Shown one piece after another: positions 35,913-48,988 of a DNA stretch of 64,000 bases. The DNA lies in contig NC_134896.1 in NCBI RefSeq assembly GCF_041734735.1, forward strand, positions 35,336,309 to 35,400,308, read 5' to 3'. The notes under the pieces were generated by a model, which was given only the letters and a program-made list of their open reading frames with translations, had not been told where the DNA came from and did no database searches. The DNA is from Babylonia areolata. Lineage: Eukaryota; Mollusca; Gastropoda; Neogastropoda; Buccinidae. Position numbers and translations under genes: made by a program. Every line of letters begins with the position of its first letter. Position 1 is the stretch's first letter.

Positions 35913-37721
35913 TGGGGAGTGGGGGGGGGGGGGGTAGGAGATGGAACTGGTTCTCCTATCTTTCAGTCTACGGAAAACAACAAAGAAACACACACAGTGT
36001 GAGGGGGGGAAGGTCACTTGAACGTCTCAACTACAGAGAAACAGGTTCAAGAAACAGCTGAAGTAGTTTGGAAGTAAAAGTGAGAAGGAAACATGGGAGA
36101 ACCCCCACCCCCAACACCCTGTAACACAAAAACAAAACAAACAAATTATAAAAAAACAACTCATCTTCTACCATCTGCTGCATGTAATAAATTCTAAACT
36201 AAAACAACAAAAGTCCCAGTGGGAGTGTAGGAAGTGGGGGGAAGCTAACAAAATAACGACAAACCTTGCCCACTTAAAAAAAAGAAGAAAAAAGTAGTTT
36301 ACCTATACTAAAGCGGATCAATGGTTCACCAAACCATTCCACTGCCACAAAATTGGCTATCCCCCCCCCCACCCCCCAGTTTTTCTCCACTCCTAATCAA
36401 CATTTACTTGTATCAACCAATCCTTGTATTTCTCAACTTTTCATTAACATTTATGTATCCCTTCTTGTCTTTCTCCACTTTTTATTGGCATAAATCCATC
36501 CACCCTTGCTTTTTCTAACATTTATCAGGTGTCAGATAATGGGGCAGCTAAGAACACTCCACCTAACCCACCCCCCAGAAAAACAAAAACAAAAAAAAAC
36601 AACACCCCCACTCGCCCCCACCCCCCATCAGGCCTAATAAGCAAAGGACAGTGCACAAGTACAGAAGAATAATATAAAAATATGTACAATCTGTGATTTA
36701 GTATGATCAAGGAAAACAACAACAACAACAACAAAAACCAGAACAGACTATGATAAACCATTTGAAGTCATTGTCATAGTCTTATCACCTCAGTCTTTTT
36801 ATCTGACCTTAGCTAGTTACATTGCCATCAGTTTCTTGCACAGCTTCACCCCTGAAACACGAGTGCAAGTAAAATGTGAACAAAATGCGTGCTGTTGTAA
36901 TAAGAAGAGAATTAAGTATTCCATTATTTGGCATGGCAGAATCATTCCCCATATCCCTGATATCTTTTAATAATTATGCAACTGAACAAAACAGAAAGCC
37001 AAACAAAAATAAAACCATTAACATGCAAGAGATGAAGTGTGAAAAATGTCTGCACCAGCAATATCAAAATCAAGAATGATTTGGCAGTTTACAGTCTTTA
37101 TCCTGATAACATCTGCATACAAATTATAAATAAATATTGAACACTTTGCAAAATAGTACATACTTGAATTCTTAGCCACATGAATGTGTAATACAAACAC
37201 ACACACACACACACATACCATCTGATTTCCTATAATTGTCACATACCCAACGAGGCAACCATGTGTTGTTCTGTATTGTCTGTATATTCTGTATAGCAGA
37301 TTCAGGATTAAAAGGCTATGCCAATCTTGAATAAAAAGCTAATTTGTGTTTACACATTTCTTCTGTCATTGCTGCTGTGTGCATATGTCAAATGATTGGT
37401 ACAAGCCCGGCACTTTCTTTTCTGAGGAAGTGTCTGGGTTTGTCCCAATGTACCTTTTATTTACCTGTGTGCTAGCTGAATTGGTAGCACAAGCAGCACT
37501 GACTTGAAGATGTGTACCCTGTACACAGAGAGAGAGTTGCCACTCTTTATTGTTTATTAATCCACTCTCCTGGCATCATTCTTTAATTTCTGATTTCCTA
37601 CAGTTTGGGGTTCCGGTAAATGAACTGTTAATTTGCTGATATGAAAACAACTATTGTAACAAATTTGGCTTTGCACAGTTAAAAAAAAACAAAAAAACTT
37701 TTTTCTTTCACAGACTGTCAT

Positions 37722-37983
37722 CTAACCCATTGGATGCTACTGTGCGGAGAACGCTCTTCATGCAGTGAATGGCTGGCCGTCACCTCACTCAGACAACACA
37801 CGGCTGACAGGGTCAGGATGTCAGTCACCGCTCTGTATTTGGACTTCCTCCTATCGGAACTGTGTTACTTTTGTTCGACAAGACCAATTACACCCTTGAT
37901 GGGTACTAAAACAGTAGCAACTGCCTTTCAAACTCGCACCACACTGACCTCATTTCACTGAGGTTCAGCAGTCAAGGGGTTAA
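37722..37983. mobile_element. TTAA-type MITE, 262 bp
   Basis: The right end gtcaaggggttaa and left end ctaacccattggatgct form imperfect inverted termini (ttaaccccttgactgct versus ctaacccattggatgct). The left TTAA has drifted to CTAA. The right end resembles the element starting at 49597. Confidence 0.6.
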
Positions 37984-38437
37984 CCCTGCTCTATTTTAGA
38001 GCCAGTTGACCACAAAATCCCCATCAGCATTGTATCAAACACATCCAAAAACCCTGCAACAAACAAAATCCTTAACAATGATAAGCGCATTGTAAATACA
38101 TTCCAAAAAAACCCAAACAAACAAAAAACAAATTTTCCCTGGGAACATTCACTACGGATCAACATCAACAATCCCCCCCTACTCCCCACAAACCAAGAAG
38201 ACACCTGTTCCATTCCACTGTAAATGAAAATAAGGTCGGAAACAACAATAATGGCACCAAAAAATGACCTCTTGAAAACAAATACAAAATGAAGCAGAGC
38301 AAAGTAATGTTCCATATTTCTCAAATCCAGGCATTTACCAACAACAACAAAAAATGAGAGATGGGAAGGCAAAAAGGCAGATATGAGATGGGGAAGGGGG
38401 AATGGGGAGTGGGCGGTGGGGGCAGAAAATCAAGGGT

Positions 38438-38481
<44 letters not shown>

Positions 38482-39651
38482 CATTAGAAAAGAGGAAATT
38501 ACTTGTGTTATGGAGAGAGTTCAATGGAGAGAGTTCTTTATGCGGGAGTGAGAGTGGGAGGGGGAGAGACTGAGAAAAAAAAATCGCCCAGAGAGAGAGA
38601 GAGAGAGAGAGAGATTGGCTGATTGACTGATACCAAGTTCAAGCACAAAAAGACGTCTCTCTCTGTAACACAGACACACATTAACCAAAACCTCATTCAC
38701 TCCTGGATAGACACAGACCAAGGGGCCCTCTAGTAGCTTCAGCTTGCCAACAAAATTCAGACAGGTTAAAGCACCTCAGACAACATTGCAAGGTGCGACA
38801 CACAGGAACCTGCATTTTCAAAAAGACTGGACGAGATTCATTGTGAGGGGCAGGGGTTTGGGAGGAGTAATTATCACCTGTTAATTGTTGCTCTTAGTCC
38901 AGCCGACCACAAAGGGCCATATTGTCAAACCATACAAATGCTCAACCGCATCAACACAAAACTCACATGCACACACACACAAAAACCCCTACAAGATAAA
39001 CCTACAAAATACAGTTCATGACACATGGGTATAACACTGCAGAATGGACAGCTAGTGCCCATTCCAGAGTTTACGATCTCACTTCCTAATTGCCAGGGCA
39101 AAAACAGCACAGACAGTACATCACAGACTGTGGAAAAGAGAGAAAAAAAAAAGTGTCAAGGCTTGCTTGAAAAACAAAAAGGGGAACAGACTGGGAAGGC
39201 AGAAAAAGGAGATATCAGTGAAGAAAAAAAGAAAGAAAAAAAAGCAGAAACAAAGAGAGTGATAGAAATGAGGAAATTTCTAGCACAGAATTTCCAGGAG
39301 GGAAGGGATGCTATTTATATGGAAAGACACCCCCCACACCCCCGGGCATCACATAGGGGAATGTTATCACCTGGTCACTCATCTCTCTGCAGACCTCTTT
39401 CAGTGGGAAACAGGCTGACAACAGCTGTCCAGTATGGAAAAACAACAGAGGCCCCCTAGGGCCTCAGAATGAAAACAGGTCACAGCTGTTTGAGACTAGA
39501 TGTGCTTATGTCAAGTCTACCTCTTTGCTCGTTTGTTTCCTTTCTTACATTCCTTGTTCAGGTTTTTTCTTTGTTTTTCTGTTTTCTTCTGTTTCCCTTT
39601 CCCTGTTTCTTTCTTTTTATTTTATTTTTTCCTGCCAAGAGTCAGAATGAG

Positions 39652-39697
<46 letters not shown>

Positions 39698-41639
39698 ACA
39701 CCAGTCACCGTTCTGGCACTAGCATGCAGCATCCAGGCACCCTAAAATACAATGCGGCAGAAGCCGGCCCAATTCGCAGCCAACAAAAAATACATCTCCA
39801 AACGTTTTCCAGAAAGAAGATGCGAACAAAAGAATTTAAAAGCTGTGCTACAGAAATACAACAGGGACAGCAAACCTATCCAAAGACTATCCCTGGACAA
39901 CAGCCACAGAACAGAACAGAACCGCTCCTGCGTTCAAGCGGAGAATGAATGATCGGATTTAACACTTGAAAGAACCAGGACAGAAAAACATGGACAAGAG
40001 CTTAAAAAACCCCAAACATACAACAACTCTAGAAACAAAAGTAACTAAACAGTATTTACATCCAAGTTCAGCCACATTAAAGTAAAATGAATAAAACAAA
40101 AGACCCCCCCCCCCTCCCACTCCAAATTTGGACAATCAAGAAACAAAAGTACATAAACAGTATCTCTTACAGTATATAGGCTCACTTACATTCTGGAAAC
40201 TGAAAAACTGAAAAAAGAAAAAGAAAAAATGGTAAGGCATTATTGTGTTTTACCCATCATCTCTCTCAAGTGAAGTCCCTTCCTTGTGACTTTTTTTTTT
40301 TTTTTTTAATAAATGCAGACATATGACATCCTTCAACATCAACCCATAAACAGAGTAAAGGGCTTCACATTCATGATCCTGGTGAGACAGAAGAAAAAGT
40401 AAAAAACAAACACCACTAAAAACAATATAGCAAAAAATGCACACACACACAGTATACAACAGAAATGGAATACATGCAAGGGGAAAATAAAACAAAAAAA
40501 AAAAGCATTTGTGAAATCTCTTTAAGGAAAATATTTTTTTCATTTTCCTTTAAAATTTGAAAACTTTATATACATAACTCTTTTTTCCCCCTCAGTTAAA
40601 ATGGCAGAAAGCAGTTGATGGATGCCCAAAACCTTTCCAAATGAACTCCTCTGCGACCAATGAAAGACTCCAGATGCACCAATCATCATAAAATTATGTC
40701 ATACTGCCTTGGCTCACACCTGTACACTGTGCACACACACACACACACACAAAGAAAAAAGAAAAGAAAAACCTGTGCTGACCACAGAGGACCTGTCTTT
40801 CCTCTATGTCACACAGAGATAAACCCTGCCCCCCCCCCCCCCCCCCTCCAAAAAAAACAACAACCCCCCCCCCAAAAAAACTGTCTCCTTCATTCAATGG
40901 AAAATCTTGGTTTTATTTGCTGAAGTTTTAAACCAACCTACTCATCCCAAAACCATGTTTTTTTGTTTTTTTTCTTGTTTTTTTTTTAATACATTTTCCT
41001 TTCTTCAATGTTTGAAAGAAAAAAAATCTAATCACACAAAGGTGACTTGTTTACACCTTGCAAAACATTACCATTTACAACCTACAGTACTGTAACATCG
41101 CAAGGACATGCAGAACAAAAACATTAAAAGGAAAATAAAAATTGAAATATGGCAATTTGTATTTTACATTCAACAATCAACGGATAGTCTTGTTCTTGCT
41201 TAAACCCCCCCCAAAAAAAAACAACACAAAAAACAACTAAGATTCTTTTCTGAAAGAGAGAAATAAAGGCTTTATCAGCACTTTATTTTGCTTCCTCTGT
41301 GTGTCTATCTACCAGCTACGAATAGCTCTGTTAACTGAAATATTCCTTCTCCTACATATCGTTTTATCAGTGACTTTACAAGTATGTCAACCTTTCTTCT
41401 TCTGTTTCTTTGAATTCCTCTGTTGAAAGTAGACATCTCAGATTATTCATCTTTGTAGGCTGTGATCTTGAGGAATTACTACAGCTGACTTTCTAAATTA
41501 AAAAAAAATTAAATAAAAGAAACAAAAGAAAAAAAAAAGGACAAAGAAATTCCCATCCCCATAGCCCTCTCCCTACGAAAAACAAAAAAACAAAAACAAA
41601 ACCAACCCCAAACCACCAGTTTGTTGGGTCACTGCACCT

Positions 41640-41825
41640 GAACAAACAGAAGAAATTGGTTACACTTGCTTTGTTTTACCACCTCTCTGTGCTCAAACTG
41701 ACCACACCAGAACAAACTGAAAAAAAAACCACATCAGTTACACTCGCTTCTTTTTACCATCTCTCTGTGCTCAAACTGAACCCATCAGAACAAACAGAAC
41801 AAATTACACTCGCTTCTTTTCAACA
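41640..41825. repeat. Tandem repeat, about 85-bp unit, two and a half copies
   Basis: Landmarks gttacactygctt, tttaccaycteteetgtgctc-like sequence and cagaacaaac recur in order near 41658, 41738 and 41805. Imperfect. Confidence 0.6.
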
Positions 41826-44800
41826 TCTCTTACCCCCAAACACCACATTAAAACTGGAATTAATTCTCAAAGATACATTATTTAAGAGCAGGAAGCAACA
41901 CATTTTTCGGTTTTTCTTCTCTATTTTCTCTCCTGTGCTGTGCAATACATTTCTTTTTTCCTCTTTTTTTTTTCTTTCCCAAGATAGGAACGCACATAAA
42001 CTATGAACAAAACCAAACAATTCCCTCAATATGGCAAAGCAACACAAAAAAACATTTCTTCATACAGCAGAAGCAAAGACAGAGAAGCTCAAAACAAACA
42101 AAATGGAAGTTACTTCAAACACTCAGTTTTCAGTTTTATGACAATAACACATGCAGGCATACCAGCAGCAATTCAGACTGAGGTACAGAATTTGGTACAA
42201 CAACTGGTCTACAAGAGAATATGACAGTGTGACTTGACGCTCTATTGTGTGCTGATGATCATAATGCTGTAGTTGTCAAATATAAAAATGCGCCTGTAGT
42301 TAAAGCATGTGCACCTATGATCACACTGCTTTAAAGGAAAGATGAGTGTGTATGATCTTACTACTGTAGTTGTAAAATATGTGAAAAGATAAAATTGTGT
42401 TTGCTTATCTGGGTGCAGATCATATGCTTGGTGAGTGCTTATGGCAGACATGCCAATCCCAGACTATGACTACCAGTACTACGAAAATCTGGAGCAAGCT
42501 AAAATTATCAGTAACACAATGTAAAATTTGCTCACTGTCAAAGAACAGCATGCAGACTAGAAAAAAACAACAACAGAAAAACCAGAACAAAACAAAATGC
42601 TGTGAGCTTGTTGCACAGCTGTAGATGACACTTGCACTGATTTTGCCTTTGTTAGTGTTCTCACGCATCCTCTCCATCGCTGTTTGCATTTTCAGTGTCA
42701 TTCTCACACAAGTTCCTGTTCCTCCACAGCTGCTATGCCATTTCATTTTGTGGCCTTTCCAGTTCCGACAGAATGCTGGCGCAGGTGCGTCAAAGCTGCC
42801 ACTGCAATCGTCTGAAGAAATCAACTGAAATGGCCGCATACTTTTTTTTTTTTTTCATAACGTGGTGACATTTTTGTTGGGTTTTCCCAAACAAATACCG
42901 ACAAACAAGGACAGCAGGCACGTCTGCTAAGGTCAAAGACTGTTGTAGTTGAATCAGCCATGCAAAGAAAAGTAGGCAGCATAAGCTTACAAGGTTGCAA
43001 CACTGAATGATGTAGGCAAAAAAAACCCCACATAAGACAACAGTTTCTTCATCTTCTTGTTTGTCATGCATTAGTTTCAACATATAAAAATTATGACACA
43101 AGATACGTGCCTGAAATCCAGGGATAGGCTACTCCCTAATCAGTAGTGGGGCGACCATCCCAAACCCAGTGGGCCCCCATGTGGCTGATAATGGGACAGC
43201 CCTTAGAAAGGAGGGTTAGCTACGATATTCCAAGCCCCGGACCAACTGGGCAATGTTCCTGTCAGGACAAGACAGGGCAACAGGTGACGCTGTTTGCACT
43301 CACTGTAATACCCCGTGTGTCCTATGACGTTCATCATACGATCAAGAGGTGCGCCATAACCTCTAACCCTGGGGGTGGGATCCTAGGTAGAAAACAACAC
43401 CCCCCCTGTGAAAAACGTTGGTTTCAAAGTGAGTATGAGATGTGTACTCTGAAATTTTCTTCCACAGCTTTCATCTTTTTTCTTTTTGTTTTTGTTCCCT
43501 CATGTCCTGTGACACACAGCCGTGGGGAGGACAGGCCAGGTGGAGGAACACAGACAAGGAAGAAAAAGTCACAACAGTCACACTAAGTTCCTTTTTGCTA
43601 TGACAGATCTTACAGGCTGTTTGAACCGGACTGATACATGTACTCTATCAGCTGTACACACATCCATTTCTAAAAAAAAATTTTTAAATTAAAAAAAAAA
43701 GAAAGAAAAAGAAAATATATAAATAAAAAAAGGAACATATCTCATAACAGATCTATTTCAATCAAACTGATATACCATAAATTTTTCATTAGAAATAAAA
43801 TCTTTATTTTTGGGGAGGGGAGGGAGGTGGAGGGTAAGAGGGGGAGGGGTCAGTACATTTTAAAAAAAAACAGGTACACGATCCTTTTTCCAAATGCAAT
43901 TATGACTCTCATACAATAAAAGAAAAAAACAATGTTTTCACAAAGTATGTAAGAGAGCATGATAATGTTGAAAGAAGAGTCTGAAATGGCAATCAATGAA
44001 GTAGATCTTTCAGTGATACATGTGATGATGTGTACACATTTAAACAACGGATATAATCATATAAAAACGCAATCAACAATTTTTGTACATTTTACCGGTA
44101 TCTTCAAAGTCATCGGTATACATTATTTCTTGCTTGCTGATAATACAACATTATTCTATCAACAGAGAGAGAATGTAGATTCCCATTGCATTAACAAATT
44201 ACACCCCCTCTTTCCCACACTACCTTTCCAAAACCTGTTTACAGTACCAACAATTTCTAAAAGCACTTATGAATAAAATGAGCTGAGAAAAACATATCAT
44301 CAAAACAAATCAGAAGTGGAAAACCTCTGCACAGTTGCAATTAAAGAAGAAAAAAAAGATTTGTCTACCTATGTAGTGAAACATTTTAGGTGCTGCAAAT
44401 TTGTGAAATATTGCACAAGGGAAAAAAAAGAAGAAGTTATCATTGGCTTTTAATTAATGTTTCAACACAATATTGGCAAGTGTTACTACTACTTCTACTT
44501 GTGAACAAATCTGCTTTTTTCATTGTTTTCAAGCTTCCTAATCCTATAATCATATAAACAGACAATAGAGGGGAAGGGACAGAGGAGTAAATAACAAACT
44601 CTCAAGCTAAATACTGATTGTTTTCAGTTTCAGTGCCATTGGGATTTTGATTATCTTTCATGAATGTTTGTATAGCAAACCTGCTTTGACTGACTTCACA
44701 CAGCCTTTATACATATTCCCTCTTTCTTACTTGTTGGGATTCTTCAACTGTGTGTGCATGCATGCATGTGTTTATGTGCGTGTGCGTGTGTGTGCGCATG

Positions 44801-45951
44801 TGTGCGTTGTGTTAAAGTCCACTCCACAAAAGCAACCACCATCATCACAGTTATAGATGGTCTTGTTTTCCCTTTCCCATGCTGTGTGTTAATTTCATTT
44901 ATGGGAGATAATTCCACCTTTTTATGCAAAACTCAGCAATGAATTTTTTCCTCCTTTGTAATAATAAAAAAAAAAAATCCCATGTTTTCTTTTTTTTGTT
45001 CTTTCCTTCAGTTTAGTTTGGGTCAAACTGAATGATCATGGAACAAACTATTGTTTGAACAGCCCATGTACACATAAATTTGCTCTGTGTGCATAAATGA
45101 GCCTTTCAGAAACTACCGGATTTAAGGAGAAAAAATAATCATTAATGTGCAGGAATGCATCAGGTTTTGATCAACCAAAGTAGCATCACTTATCTATTCT
45201 TTTTTTTTTTTTTTTTTCAAGACCAATCTTCTAAATACAGATGCAACTTCTCTTGAACATTTTTGTTAGAAAAATCATCTTGGAATTGCAATGGAAAAAG
45301 TTTTAATCTCAGCAGAGAATCCTCAAACCTTCAGAAACAGTTCATCATTACTCTGAAGAAAGAAACAAGAAATGTAGTAGGAAACATTTCCCCCTTTCCA
45401 GATCTAGCTTGGTCAAAGACCAAAATGAACAAGATTTACTGCATCCATATATCATCATACATAAGATATTAATCAAGGTCTATATACATACATATATATC
45501 GCTAAACATATCAATCTACATCAGTCATATTGTGTAGTTCTGTCGTTCCTTCATCCTGCAACACGTCAACAGAAGGGCAGGTGCAGCTGTGTGCTTATCA
45601 TACGCACCACAAAAAAAAAAAATAATAACCCCTCCCCATCCAACACAGGGACTCCACAGCACCACAACAACCCTCCCCACCCCCTTCCCCTCCCATTTCC
45701 ACCTCCCCTCCCCCCAAAAAAAACAGTCAACAACTTCTCAGTACTCCAAAGAACTTGTACATGGCATCCTCTGTGCTTCACCCGCTTTGTAGTCCCTGTA
45801 CTTATTATTAAAAAAAACAACCCAAAAAACACACACAAAAAACCAGAAAGAAACCAACCACCTCAGAACTTAAGACAAAAAAAAAAAACCCACCAAAAAC
45901 ACACACACACATACAAAAAAAAAAAAACACACACAAAAAAAAAAACCCCTT

Positions 45952-46548
45952 TTCCCTGTGCCAAAACAGTTCACTGGTGGTGTCTGTGGTCCACCAATTT
46001 TGTCCTGCTACTTAAGAAAACAACCAAAAAAAAAAAAAACAAAAAAAAAAAAAAAAACAAAAAAAAACAAAAAAACCCCCCCAACCCCCCCCAAACAAAT
46101 AAAACAGTTTCTCTGTGCCAGAACAGTTCACTGACGGTCTCTGGGATCCACTAACTTTGTTCCTGTACTAAAGAAAAAAAACAAAACAAACCCCACAAAA
46201 CTAGGTAAAAGCAAAAAAAAGGGCTACACACCTTCCCTGTGCCTGTCCCTGATGGTGTCTTTTGTCCACCTATTTTGTCAATGTACTTAAATTAAAAAAA
46301 AAAAAAAAAAAAGCAACTACCCCCCCTACCATCCCCCCCAAAAAACCTATAAAAAGAGACCAAAAAAAAAAAAAAAAGAAAAAAAAAAAAAAAAAAAAGA
46401 GAGAAGACTAAACCTCTTCCTCCTTGTGCTAGAACAATTTGCTGGTGGTGTCTGTAGTCCACCTACTATGTCCCTGTACTGAAGAAAAAAAAAAAAAAAG
46501 AGACTACGCCTCCCTCCCTGCGCTAGAACAGTTCGCTGGTGGTGTGGG
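45952..46548 (-). repeat. Degraded repeats of the end of AKT exon B
   Basis: Five imperfect copies of a unit of about 65 bp, at 45952-46017, 46108-46174, 46232-46292, 46414-46487 and 46508-46548, separated by A-rich tracts (T-rich in the transcript). The last copy is the true exon end: its plus-strand cgctagaacagttcgctggt is the complement of the coding ...TTSELF-stop. The others carry gtgccagaacagttcactgg or similar, then gtccacctattttgtc and ctgtacttaag. All lie on the downstream (3' UTR) side of the stop. Confidence 0.8.
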
Positions 46549-46771
46549 CGCTGGCCGACAGGTAGCCCCCGGCATAGGAGCGGCTGGAGCCGTGGTAGGA
46601 GAACTGCTCAAAGTATGGCAGCTCCGAGTCCTCGCTGATGGGGTCCAAGCGGTCTGCAAGCGTGTGCTCGTGGCCCCCCGGGGTCAGCTGCAGCGACTCC
46701 TGGGCAAACTCCTCTGGGATGTACTTGGTGTCCCATGAGCTCTTCACGTCCGGCTTCCAGGGAGGGGTGAT
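46523..46771 (-). CDS. AKT: AKT alternative last exon B (distal), C-tail
   Basis: Minus strand, phase 0, 82 codons plus TAG (46523-46525), beginning right after acceptor gcgtcctccag with ATC. AKT (protein kinase B) is the AGC-family kinase of the PI3K/insulin pathway; its C-tail wraps the kinase lobe and carries phosphosites set by mTORC2. Here TPPWKPDVKSSWDTKY opens the tail, LQLTPGG holds the turn-motif Thr (residue 30 of the exon; Thr450 in human AKT1), and PYFEQFSY holds the hydrophobic-motif Ser (residue 58; Ser473). A 23-residue tail ends TTSELF. Compared with exon A and human AKT, RYFD of the active-site tether is KYIP here. The acceptor has the same phase and first codon as exon A, so either exon can follow the same upstream exon. 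Fits AKT better than PKC, SGK or S6K; expression is not shown. Confidence 0.85.
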   Translation of the reverse strand: MTPPWKPDVKSSWDTKYIPEEFAQESLQLTPGGHEHTLADRLDPISEDSELPYFEQFSYHGSSRSYAGGYLSASAHTTSELF

Positions 46772-47590
46772 CTGGAGGACGCAAGCAAAAAGGAAGAGAA
46801 GTGGGATGGGTAACAAACAAACAACTCCAGGGGGATGGATGGATGGATGGATGGAGGGAGGGTGTGGGGGAAGAAAGGATTGGGGGGCTTCCTGCGGCTG
46901 GCGGGATCTGGAGGTATCAATAAAGGAGAGACTGGGGGAGGGTCATCTGGAGGAAGCAAGCAAAAGGAAGAGACTGGGATGGGTGATAAAAAAACACAAC
47001 ACCAGAGGGATGGATGGATGGAGTGGGAGAAGAAAGGATGAGGTGGCAAGGTCTGGTGGAATACACAAAGAAAAGACTGGGGGGGGGGGGGGGGGATGGT
47101 GATCTGGAGGACGCAAGCAAAAAGGAAGAGAACGTGGGATGGGTGACAAGCAAACAACGCTAGAGGGATGGATGGATGGAGCAGGAGGAGAAAGGATTGG
47201 GGCTTCCTGAGGTGGCGGGATCTGGTGGAATCAGCTAAAGAGAGAATGGGGGATGGGGAATAGGGCATGAGGGGGTGTCTTGTGTGGGTTGGGGGGAGGG
47301 GGAGGGACAAACATGACACAGGATCTGGGGGAAGCAGCAACAGAGAAACTGGGGTGGTGGGGGGTGGGGGGATGACATGATACAGAATCTGAAGGAATCA
47401 AGAGACTGGGGGGGGGAGGGGGAGGGGAAGGGGCAGCGGCAGAATAACAATTAATCCGGAGGAATCAGCAGAGAGACTGGGGGAAATGGCTGGGGGTGTG
47501 GGGGATACATGACACGGGATCTGGAGGAATCCACACAGACTGGGAAGGGGGAAGGTGGGGGGACAGACTGGACACAGGATTTGGAGGAAG
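46772..47590 (-). repeat. Intronic minisatellite carrying copies of the exon B splice acceptor
   Basis: The plus-strand motif atctggaggaagca (on the minus strand, a tgcttcctccag-AT 3' splice-site look-alike) recurs at about ten places (near 46907, 46944, 47051, 47101, 47218, 47321, 47386, 47455, 47517, 47578). Larger units of about 157-175 bp with GGAT runs are best preserved next to the exon: the copies at 46946 and 47103 repeat about 30 bp of the true acceptor region. Purine-rich on the plus strand, hence pyrimidine-rich in the transcript. Confidence 0.85.
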
Positions 47591-47946
47591 CAGTCCTTGA
47601 GGGTCTGTGTTCAAATCCCACTCGCGCCCTTTCTCCCCAGTCTGACTGGATAATCGAACTGAGCGTCTAGTCGTTAGGATGAGATGATAAACCGAGGTCC
47701 AGTATGCAGCGCATGCACTTGGTGCATTGAAAAAGAACCCATGGCAATGAGAGTGTGGTTCTCTGGCAAAATTCTGTAGAAGAAATCCACTCTGATAGTT
47801 ACGCAAATATATATATATGCATGCACTAGGCCTGACTAAATGCGTTGGGTTATGCTGCTGGTCAGGCATCTGCCTAGATGTGGTGGAGTGTATATGGATT
47901 GTCCGAACACAATGATGCCTTGTGGAGAAACTGAAACTGTGAAACT
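47590..47946 (+). mobile_element. SINE family C copy
   Basis: Head partly preserved with B-box gttcaaatcccactc, body gatgagatgataaaccgagg, then ggtcaggcatctgcctagat and a tail cacaatgatgccttgtggag, ending gaaactgaaactg. Adjoins the exon B minisatellite and lies antisense to AKT. Confidence 0.8.
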
Positions 47947-48291
47947 TAACTTACTATACATATTTTACTTCTTTTTAAAAAAAAATATACCTTGCAACAC
48001 CAGAGAAAATGATTATTCCAACCAGGTCTGCTTGGAACTGGGAGTAAATCACAGGCTGCCAGTGATTTTTAACCAGCTGAAGCAGTTATGCTAGGTTTAA
48101 GGTCAAAGGTCCCATAGCTTTTTTTTTTTTTTTTTAACGGCAATCAGGACAGTCAGCCGATGTCTTATGTGAGAACAAAGAGGGGCTCATGAAGTTGAAG
48201 TAAAACAGAACATTCCTCTGTCACATTCCGTGGAATATCATCTTCTGTCCCTACCCCCTTTCCCCTTCAATTTGGCTCTTCTTGTGTGTGT

Positions 48292-48357
<66 letters not shown>

Positions 48358-48860
48358 TTGTGTGTGTGTTCTTGTGTGTTCATGCAAGCGTATATGTGCA
48401 TGCATGTGTGTATGTCTGTGCATGCATGTGTATGTGCGTGCGTGCATGCCTGCATGCAAACAAACAAACAAACGCAAGCTTTCCTCTTCCTTCCCGTTCT
48501 TTCGTTATGGAATATGAAAATACCTTATGTCTAAACAAACACAGAACATCAATATCAGAGGAACGCACTGCAGTCCTAAACAACTGGATATGAGTCACAA
48601 CCCAGATCAACAACCTTCCAACACATGACATGCTGTAACCTTTTCCACTGCCACTGATGTACATGGGAAGAGAGGGGAAGGAAGGGGAGGAGGGGGTTGG
48701 AAGGGAAGGTGGAAAAAAAAAAAAAAAAAAAAGGAGAGGAAAAAAAACCCCCCAAAAAACAAAGGAAGAGAAAGAGTGGAGCAGGAACCCATGTCTGGAA
48801 CAAATCCTGTTTCGTTATTAAAGATCACTGACAACATTTTGCAGTTCATTTCACTGTATC

Positions 48861-48913
<53 letters not shown>

Positions 48914-48955
48914 GATAGAGAGAGAGAGAGAGAGAATGTTACACGCACACACATA

Positions 48956-48988
<33 letters not shown>

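Larger units (their letters stand above)
30021..46522. other. Spacer between LC3C and AKT exon B, no further gene recognised
   Basis: Apart from the elements listed separately, this is AT-rich or CA-rich low-complexity DNA with GA runs (38441-38479, 39656-39692), C/A tracts (40826-40880) and A-runs. Part of the right side must be 3' UTR of AKT exon B; its poly(A) site was not located. ORFs of 100-187 codons here are repetitive (Lys/Pro-, Thr-His- or Cys-Val-rich). Confidence 0.45.

Noticed and set aside
43146-43586. 146-codon plus-strand frame
   Set aside because: No recognisable domain, no splice-site or promoter support; the neighbouring DNA is low complexity. Could be part of an unrecognised repeat.
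45591-46154. 187-codon plus-strand Lys/Pro-rich frame
   Set aside because: Poly-A and C-rich tracts on the strand opposite the AKT 3' UTR; pure composition artefact.
46772-47340. Proline-rich minus-strand open frame of 198 codons next to AKT exon B
   Set aside because: Made of the acceptor-bearing minisatellite and GGAT repeats; no homology, and its frame is open because of composition.
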